Of a stretch of 5,856 nucleotides of DNA, positions 1-4,377 are shown one piece after another; within the stretch, counting starts at the first letter, position 1; each line of letters opens with the position of its first letter. Under the pieces are notes generated by a model. That model saw only the letters and a list, made by a program, of their open reading frames with translations. It searched no databases and was not told the origin of the DNA. The DNA lies in the NCBI GenBank assembly GCA_012841255.1, contig DUUZ01000119.1:1-5856 (forward strand), written 5' to 3'. This DNA comes from Clostridiaceae bacterium. GTDB lineage: Bacteria; Bacillota; Clostridia; Saccharofermentanales; DTU023. Made by a program: the position numbers and the translations under genes.

Positions 1-1361
1 CCGAATACGATCAGGCCCAGCAGGCCTTCGACGATATCAACGACCGGGTCCTGGAGAATATTCAGGGAATCCGGGTCGTCCGCGCCTTTGCCATGGAGGC
101 CGAGGAGGAGGCAAGCTTTGCCGGCCGGTCGGAACGGCTCTACCGGCAGAATATGCGGGTGGCCCGTCTGGACGCCCTCTTCATGCCAGCCTCCCGCCTG
201 ATCCAGGGCATCTCCTATGTCATCGCCCTGACCTACGGCGCCCGCCTGATCAGCAGCGGAGGCATCACCATCGGCCAGCTCATGGCCCACGTCTTCTATC
301 TGGGCATGCTGTCCTGGCCCATGATCGCCATGGGGGAATTCATCAACGTGGCCCAGCAGGCCACGGCCTCCATGGACCGGATCCAGGAGATCTGGGACTG
401 GCGGGAGGAAATCACGGACCCGCCGGAGGCCCTCCTTTGCGACCGGGTGGGCGACATCACCTTCGATCACTTCTCCTTTTCCTGGCCGGGCCGGACCGAA
501 CCGGTCCTGAAGGACCTGTCCTTTACCGTCGGCCAGGGCATGACCCTGGGGATCGCCGGCCGTGTCGGCTCCGGCAAGACTGCTCTTCTGAAGCAATTGC
601 TGCGGGTCTATCCCCAGGAAAGCGATTCGGGGGCAAATAACGAAGACAGCCTTCCGGCCCCGGCCGACCGGCTGCGGATCAACAACCTGCCCATCCGCCT
701 CTTTGACCGCCGCTGCCTGCGCCGGCAGATCGGCTATGTCCCTCAGGAGAGCATCCTTTTCTCCCTGAGCGTCCGGGACAACATCCTGATGGGGGCGGCC
801 TCCGGCAAGGGAAGCTGGCCGCTTCTGCCCGGAGATCATGAGGAGGAGACCGCCTTTTGGAAACAGCCCTACAAGGACATCGTCCGCCAGGTAGAGGCCT
901 GGGAAAAAGAGGTGCCGCCCCCGCCTTCGGTTTCCGAGGAAACCCTGTCCCGGGTCATCCGGATCGCAGACTTCGAAAAGGACGTGGAGGACCTGCCCCA
1001 GGGCCTGGACACCATGACCGGTGAACAGGGCATTGCGCTTTCCGGCGGCCAGAAGCAGCGGATCTCCATCGCCCGGGCCCTCCTGGCCGATCCCGAGGTC
1101 CTGATCCTGGATGACTGCCTGTCAGCCGTCGATGCCATCACCGAGAAAAACGTCCTCTCGGCCCTGACCCGCGAACGCCGGGGCAAGACCACCCTGGTCA
1201 GCTCCCACCGCCTGTCGGCCATCCGGGATGCCGACCTGATCCTGGTCCTGGAGGACGGGAAGATCACCGCCCGGGGAAGTCATGACCAGCTGATGCTGGA
1301 AGGCGGCTGGTACGCGGAACAGTATGAACTGCAGCAGATGGAAGAGGAGTGCCTGGCATGA
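1..1361 (+). CDS. ABC exporter half-transporter, permease + ATP-binding (5'-truncated by window; BmrC/LmrC-like subunit)
   Basis: This is one half of a heterodimeric multidrug/lipid-type ABC exporter of the inner membrane. The frame is open from base 3, giving 452 visible residues. About 200 N-terminal residues (TM1-TM4) lie upstream. Visible parts are the intracellular loop before TM5 (LENIQGIRVVRAFA, about residues 18-31), TM5 (about 66-84), TM6 (about 88-112) and the NBD. NBD motifs are Walker A GRVGSGKT (186-193), Q-loop Gln248, signature LSGGQ (346-350), Walker B LILDD with Asp370, and H-loop His402. The residue after the Walker B Asp is Asp371, not the catalytic Glu, which is the hallmark of the degenerate-site subunit in BmrC, LmrC and TM287. 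Two insertions are odd: about 12-15 residues near 207-222, and about 45 residues near 267-311 ending in a PPPP tract. The stop TGA overlaps the next gene's ATG (ATGA), implying translational coupling. The transported substrate cannot be read from the sequence. Confidence 0.95.
   Translation, partial: EYDQAQQAFDDINDRVLENIQGIRVVRAFAMEAEEEASFAGRSERLYRQNMRVARLDALFMPASRLIQGISYVIALTYGARLISSGGITIGQLMAHVFYLGMLSWPMIAMGEFINVAQQATASMDRIQEIWDWREEITDPPEALLCDRVGDITFDHFSFSWPGRTEPVLKDLSFTVGQGMTLGIAGRVGSGKTALLKQLLRVYPQESDSGANNEDSLPAPADRLRINNLPIRLFDRRCLRRQIGYVPQESILFSLSVRDNILMGAASGKGSWPLLPGDHEEETAFWKQPYKDIVRQVEAWEKEVPPPPSVSEETLSRVIRIADFEKDVEDLPQGLDTMTGEQGIALSGGQKQRISIARALLADPEVLILDDCLSAVDAITEKNVLSALTRERRGKTTLVSSHRLSAIRDADLILVLEDGKITARGSHDQLMLEGGWYAEQYELQQMEEECLA
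1343..1349 (+). promoter_or_regulatory. Ribosome binding site of second ABC gene
   Basis: AGAGGAG lies 8 nt before the ATG at 1358, inside the end of the upstream gene. It decides the start: an in-frame GTG at 1349 would place the initiator inside this Shine-Dalgarno sequence and leave no good site of its own, so ATG 1358 is preferred. Confidence 0.8.
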
Positions 1362-3115
1362 AAGAGAAAAAGACAGCATCCGGCCTCTGGCGCCTGACCC
1401 GCTATGCCGTCCACGCCAAGGGGCCGCTGGCCCTGGGCTTCATCCTGACCGTCCTGACAGTCGGCCTGGATCTGGTCGGCCCCTATATCATTGCCCGGCT
1501 CCTGGACGGGGAGATCGCAGCCGGAACCGGAATCCGGGATTCGGATACCTTCATCGCCATGATCCTCATATATGCAGCAACGCTTCTCCTCTCCCTGCTG
1601 GCCCGCTACGGGGGCAGCGTCTACAACCAGACGGCCGCCAACCGGATTTCCAAGGTCATGCAGGAGGAGATCTTCCACCATGTCCAAAGGCTGCCGGTCT
1701 CCTACTTCGACACCCTGGCGGCCGGGACCGTCGTGTCGCGGGTGACCAATGACACCAAGGCGGTCCGGGTCTTCTTCACCACGGTCCTGTCCCGCCTCCT
1801 CATGGCCGGGGTTTTTGCCCTCGGTATCCTGGCCGGGCTCCTGTCGCTGGACTGGAGGCTCTTCCTCATGGCCTCCCTCTCCTTCCCCCTCCTCTTCTTC
1901 CTCTTCCGGGATTTCCGCAAAAACTCCCTTCTGTTCAGCCGCCGCTACAGGCGGGGGATAAGCCGGCTCAACGCCAGCATGAACGAGAATATCCAGGGGA
2001 TCGAGGTCATCCAGGCCTTCAACCGGGAACGGGATATGTATGACAGCTACAGCCGGATCAACAACCAGGTCTTCAGAAACGGCCTGGGGATCACCAGGCT
2101 CCACGCCTATAGCGGCTGGAATGCCACGGAGACCCTCAACTATTCCATGTTCGCCCTGGCCTTGCTCTACTTCGGCCTGGGCAATATCCGGGGCACCAGC
2201 CTGGTGCCCATCGGCCATCTCTACCTCTTTGTCGACTACATGATCCGCTTCTTCGCGCAGATGAACCAGGCCATGCAGCATCTGGGCAATCTGGAACGGG
2301 CCCGGGGGGCGGCCGACCACATCTTCGAACTCCTGGACCGGCAGGCATTGCCCGACGAGGGGGAGATGACGGACAGCCTGTCGGGCGATGTTGCCTTTGA
2401 AAACGTCACCTTCGCCTACAAGGAGGATGAACACGTCCTGCGAAATGTCAGCTTTTCCATTCCCAGGGGATCGACAGCCGCCTTTGTCGGCCAGACCGGC
2501 GCCGGAAAATCCACCATCATGAACCTGCTCTTTGCCTTCTATGAACCCGAGGAGGGTCGGATTCTCATGGACGGCCGGGATCTGAAAAGACTGAACAAAC
2601 AGTCGGTCCGCCGCCACATGGCCATTGTGACCCAGGAACCCTTCCTCTTCACGGGCACCATTGAGTCCAACATCACGCTCAACCGGCCCCATCTGGGTCC
2701 CGATGATGCCCGCTCGGCCCTGATTGAAGTGGGGGGCGGTGCCTTCCTGGCCCGGCTGGCGGAAGGGGTCAAGACCGAGGTCCGCGAGCGGGGCAACGAA
2801 TTCTCGGCCGGTGAGCGCCAGCTGATCTCCTTTGCCCGGGCCCTGGCCCAGAATCCTACAGTCCTGATCCTGGACGAGGCCACCTCCCATATCGACTCGG
2901 AGACCGAGGATATCATCCAGAAGGGCATCGAACGCCTGTCCGAAGGCCGGACTACCCTGATCATCGCCCACCGCCTGTCCACCATCCGCCACGCCGAACG
3001 GATCTACGTCCTGGACCGGGGCCGGATCGCCGAAGAGGGCAGCCATGCGGAACTTCTGGCTGCAAACGGACTTTTTGCCCACATGGTGGACATGCAGACC
3101 CGGGGAGGAAGGTAA
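1358..3115 (+). CDS. ABC exporter half-transporter, permease + ATP-binding (BmrD/LmrD-like subunit)
   Basis: This is the partner half-transporter, complete at 585 aa from ATG 1358 and of normal length for the family. The N-terminal half is the exporter membrane domain, with TM helices starting about residue 22 and the intracellular loop motif ENIQGIEVIQAF about 210-221. The NBD begins about residue 345. Its motifs are Walker A GQTGAGKST (378-386), Q-loop Gln426, signature FSAGE (482-486) in place of LSGGQ, Walker B LILDEATS with Asp506 and catalytic Glu507, and H-loop His538 (IIAHRLS). Canonical Walker B/Glu with a deviant signature is the reverse of the upstream subunit, as expected for a heterodimer with one active and one degenerate ATP site. 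The ATGA overlap with gene 1 supports stoichiometric synthesis. It probably exports a hydrophobic compound, drug or lipid, but the substrate is not determinable. A 600-codon antisense open frame over this gene is a high-GC shadow. Confidence 0.97.
   Translation: MKEKKTASGLWRLTRYAVHAKGPLALGFILTVLTVGLDLVGPYIIARLLDGEIAAGTGIRDSDTFIAMILIYAATLLLSLLARYGGSVYNQTAANRISKVMQEEIFHHVQRLPVSYFDTLAAGTVVSRVTNDTKAVRVFFTTVLSRLLMAGVFALGILAGLLSLDWRLFLMASLSFPLLFFLFRDFRKNSLLFSRRYRRGISRLNASMNENIQGIEVIQAFNRERDMYDSYSRINNQVFRNGLGITRLHAYSGWNATETLNYSMFALALLYFGLGNIRGTSLVPIGHLYLFVDYMIRFFAQMNQAMQHLGNLERARGAADHIFELLDRQALPDEGEMTDSLSGDVAFENVTFAYKEDEHVLRNVSFSIPRGSTAAFVGQTGAGKSTIMNLLFAFYEPEEGRILMDGRDLKRLNKQSVRRHMAIVTQEPFLFTGTIESNITLNRPHLGPDDARSALIEVGGGAFLARLAEGVKTEVRERGNEFSAGERQLISFARALAQNPTVLILDEATSHIDSETEDIIQKGIERLSEGRTTLIIAHRLSTIRHAERIYVLDRGRIAEEGSHAELLAANGLFAHMVDMQTRGGR
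2191..2209. repeat. 9-bp inverted repeat (palindrome) within second ABC gene
   Basis: GGGCACCAG (2191-2199) and its exact reverse complement CTGGTGCCC (2201-2209) flank a single C. It lies in the membrane-domain coding sequence and encodes part of a loop around GTSLVP. There is no T-run on either side, so it is not a terminator. It could form a 7-bp RNA hairpin with a 5-nt loop or be chance in a GC-rich gene. Confidence 0.45.
3106..3112 (+). promoter_or_regulatory. Ribosome binding site of DUF2752 gene
   Basis: AGGAAGG lies 8 nt before ATG 3121, within a purine-rich run (3103-3120) that overlaps the stop of the preceding gene. This supports the ATG start and co-translation with the ABC pair. 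Confidence 0.65.
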
Positions 3116-3120
3116 GGAAG

Positions 3121-3594
3121 ATGGACAAGAAGGAACCAGGAAATAAAAAGAGAAACTGGCGGGTTCTTCCCCTTTTCATAATCTCCATCCTGCTGGTTCT
3201 GGAGCTGTTCGGATCCGCCTGCTTCTTCTCCTCAGTCTTCGGGATCCCCTGTGCGGGCTGCGGCAGCACCCGGGCGCTCACCCTCCTCTTGCAGGGACGG
3301 TTCGGGGAAGCCATCCGCATGCACCCTTTGATCCTGGTCAGCCTTCTTCTTCTCATCCTGGTCCCGGGCTTCGCCCTGGTCCGTTTTATTGCTAGCAAAA
3401 GGGGGAAGGATATCCCCTTCCCCCTGTCGTCCAAAGCTTCGGATATTGTCATGTACTCATTGGCCGGTCTTTACCTGGCCGTTTATATCATCCGCATGAT
3501 CCTCTTTTTCCCCCACACCGAGCCCATGTGTTATAACCACAATTCCGTCTGGGGGCAGATCATCGCCCTTTTCAGCAAGGTCTTCGGCCGCTGA
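3121..3594 (+). CDS. DUF2752 family small membrane protein
   Basis: This 157-aa protein has a basic N-terminus (KKEPGNKKR) and about three hydrophobic segments (roughly residues 15-38, 70-91 and 109-130). The family signature is plain: GIPCAGCGSTRA (41-52) with Cys44 and Cys47, followed by the Gly-Arg-Phe...Ala...His68-Pro69 block (QGRFGEAIRMHP) before the second membrane segment. A later Tyr/Arg/Phe-Pro block (YIIRMILFFP, 122-131) also resembles the family C-terminus. The function of DUF2752 is unknown; the paired cysteines could bind metal or form a disulfide, which is inference. ATG 3121 is 5 nt after the ABC stop, so it is likely the third gene of that operon. A functional link to the exporter is not shown. 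The 3' end converges on the DUF4234 gene with a 3-nt gap. The coding sequence contains a strong hairpin (3400-3425), described separately. Confidence 0.88.
   Translation: MDKKEPGNKKRNWRVLPLFIISILLVLELFGSACFFSSVFGIPCAGCGSTRALTLLLQGRFGEAIRMHPLILVSLLLLILVPGFALVRFIASKRGKDIPFPLSSKASDIVMYSLAGLYLAVYIIRMILFFPHTEPMCYNHNSVWGQIIALFSKVFGR
3389..3398. repeat. 10-bp perfect palindrome TTGCTAGCAA
   Basis: TTGCTAGCAA is its own reverse complement. It lies inside the DUF2752 coding region directly beside the terminator-like hairpin, and partly overlaps that hairpin's T-tract as read on the minus strand. It could extend the terminator structure or be incidental. No protein-binding function can be assigned. 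Confidence 0.35.
3397..3425 (-). terminator. Putative intrinsic terminator of the DUF4234 gene, inside the DUF2752 gene
   Basis: Bases 3400-3409 (A then GGGGGAAGG) pair perfectly with 3416-3425 (CCTTCCCCC then T). This gives a 10-bp, mostly G-C stem with a 6-nt loop. On the minus strand the stem is followed immediately by TTTT (3400-3397), the layout of a Rho-independent terminator. It lies 173 nt past the DUF4234 stop codon. On the plus strand no T-run follows, so it should not terminate the ABC/DUF2752 transcript. The T-tract is short and the site is coding, so termination efficiency is uncertain. Confidence 0.5.
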
Positions 3595-3597
3595 TCA

Positions 3598-4170
3598 TCA
3601 ACGTCCTTCGTAAAGGTTGTTCAGACGGGTCTGGACATCGTACTGCATGAGGTAGAGCCCGATGCCGACAAAGACCGTGAGAAGGATCCAAAGCAGGATC
3701 TTGCTCTCGGAATAGCGGCCCCTCCTCCTGTCAATCTCAATCATGGCCGTATCAATCTGGACCATGAGGATGTAGGAGAAGATGAAGCAGAGAATGCCGA
3801 TCCAGGAATAAGATGGATTGGTGGCATTGTCGTCGCCCAGGATGGCGTTGATCTCCGTTGCGACAGAGTAAAGCCAGACCAGGCCGTAGATGCCGCAGGT
3901 GAAGATGGTCAGGAGAATGACCGTGGAGGGCTTGCGGACCTGACCGCGGAAACCCGTCAGATATCCTTGCGGCGGATAGTTGGGAGGCTGCTGCTGATAA
4001 GCGTGCTGATAGGGGGGCTGGGACTGGTAGCCCGGAGGCGGGGGAGGCGGCGGGGCACCTCCTGCCGGAGCCGCCGGTGCCGGCGCTTCCGCAGGGGCGA
4101 CCGAGGCCCCGCAAAGCGGGCAGAAGACTGCGCTGTCGGGAATGTGATGTCCGTTGGGGCATGTTTTCAT
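3598..4170 (-). CDS. Zinc-ribbon + proline-rich linker + DUF4234 membrane protein
   Basis: This 190-aa protein has three parts. Residues 4-20 form a small zinc ribbon of the CPxGH...CPxC type, with likely ligands Cys4, His8 (or His9), Cys17 and Cys20. Residues 22-70 form an Ala/Pro then Pro/Gln/Tyr-rich linker with seven consecutive prolines (40-46) and repeated PPxY-like steps. Residues about 80-186 match DUF4234: a basic RKPS start, then three hydrophobic segments (about 83-104, 122-140, 157-176). The first has the characteristic TCGIYGLVWLY block. A cytosolic zinc ribbon tethered to a membrane domain is a common bacterial arrangement; function is unknown. ATG 4170 is preferred because AGAGG lies 8 nt upstream; a TTG at 4194 in the same frame would add eight residues but has no clear site. 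The gene is divergent from the PBP gene and convergent with DUF2752. Confidence 0.88.
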   Translation of the reverse strand: MKTCPNGHHIPDSAVFCPLCGASVAPAEAPAPAAPAGGAPPPPPPPGYQSQPPYQHAYQQQPPNYPPQGYLTGFRGQVRKPSTVILLTIFTCGIYGLVWLYSVATEINAILGDDNATNPSYSWIGILCFIFSYILMVQIDTAMIEIDRRRGRYSESKILLWILLTVFVGIGLYLMQYDVQTRLNNLYEGR

Positions 4171-4178
4171 GGTTTTTA

Positions 4179-4183
4179 CCTCT
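4179..4183 (-). promoter_or_regulatory. Ribosome binding site of DUF4234 gene
   Basis: AGAGG, read on the minus strand, lies 8 nt before ATG 4170. It is the main reason to choose this ATG over the upstream in-frame TTG at 4194. Confidence 0.65.
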
Positions 4184-4228
4184 ATTCTGGGCAATCAGGA
4201 GATGAATGCCTTCTTGCGTCTCACCTCG

Positions 4229-4257
4229 TTTATACACCAGAAGCAGGTAGTAATGAA
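4229..4257 (-). promoter_or_regulatory. Possible promoter of DUF4234 gene
   Basis: On the minus strand TATAAA (4234-4229) resembles a -10 box, 59 nt from the ATG. The hexamer 17 nt upstream, TTCATT (4257-4252), is a poor -35. The placement is sensible but the match is weak. Confidence 0.35.
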
Positions 4258-4269
4258 AGGGCGCGAGCC

Positions 4270-4295
4270 TTGAATTTCGCCTCTTATGATAAAAT
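4270..4295 (+). promoter_or_regulatory. Probable extended -10 promoter of PBP gene
   Basis: TGATAAAAT (4287-4295) fits the extended -10 pattern TGN-TAnAAT, with -10 TAAAAT at 4290-4295. A TTGAAT at 4270-4275 resembles a -35, but the 14-nt spacing is short, so the extended -10 would carry recognition. Transcription would start near 4302, giving a leader of about 75 nt. Confidence 0.45.
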
Positions 4296-4327
4296 AGAGT
4301 GCTTTGAAGAGTGAGACCTTGACTTCG

Positions 4328-4354
4328 CCCAGCTTTACGGCCGGCGGGTTTTTT
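4328..4354 (+). terminator. Weak hairpin followed by T6 in PBP leader (possible attenuator)
   Basis: CCC(A)GC at 4328-4333 can pair with GCGGG at 4344-4348, with A4331 bulged. T6 (4349-4354) follows immediately, the shape of an intrinsic terminator between the predicted promoter and the PBP start. The stem is only 5 bp with a bulge and a 10-nt loop, so it may be chance or a weak pause/attenuation site. Confidence 0.25.
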
Positions 4355-4361
4355 GCCCTTG

Positions 4362-4367
4362 AAAGGG
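4362..4367 (+). promoter_or_regulatory. Ribosome binding site of PBP gene, within a small hairpin
   Basis: AAAGGG lies 10 nt before ATG 4378. Its AGGG (4364-4367) can pair with CCCT (4356-4359) around a TGAA tetraloop, with a possible extra G-U pair, so the site may be partly masked in the mRNA. Confidence 0.5.
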
Positions 4368-4377
4368 TTATGAACAT

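Larger units (their letters stand above)
4171..4377. promoter_or_regulatory. Divergent intergenic region between DUF4234 gene (-) and PBP gene (+)
   Basis: This 207-nt non-coding interval is visibly more AT-rich than its neighbours. It must hold the promoters of both flanking genes. It contains a reasonable extended -10 for the plus strand, a weaker TATAAA for the minus strand, and a structured leader before the PBP start. I saw no RNA gene or recognised riboswitch in it. Confidence 0.75.

Noticed and set aside
1349..1357. GTG start for the second ABC gene, adding three residues
   Set aside because: It lies at the end of the Shine-Dalgarno sequence that serves ATG 1358; the ATGA overlap is the usual arrangement.
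1280..3082. 600-codon open reading frame on the minus strand opposite the second ABC gene
   Set aside because: It lies fully antisense to a clear ABC exporter. Its translation is low-complexity, Gly/Asp/Gln/Glu-rich, with no recognisable domain or ribosome site. Long antisense frames are expected in GC-rich genes.
4107..4121. CCCGC-AAA-GCGGG hairpin in the DUF4234 gene considered as plus-strand terminator for the ABC/DUF2752 transcript
   Set aside because: Only 5 bp with a 3-nt loop, not followed by a T-run, and about 500 nt past the DUF2752 stop. I could not identify a plus-strand terminator for that operon.
4218..4317. 7-bp inverted repeat GTCTCAC (4218-4224) / GTGAGAC (4311-4317) flanking both putative promoters
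   Set aside because: The symmetric placement is attractive for an operator, but a 7-bp match at this distance is expected about once by chance in an interval this size, and the arms do not extend.
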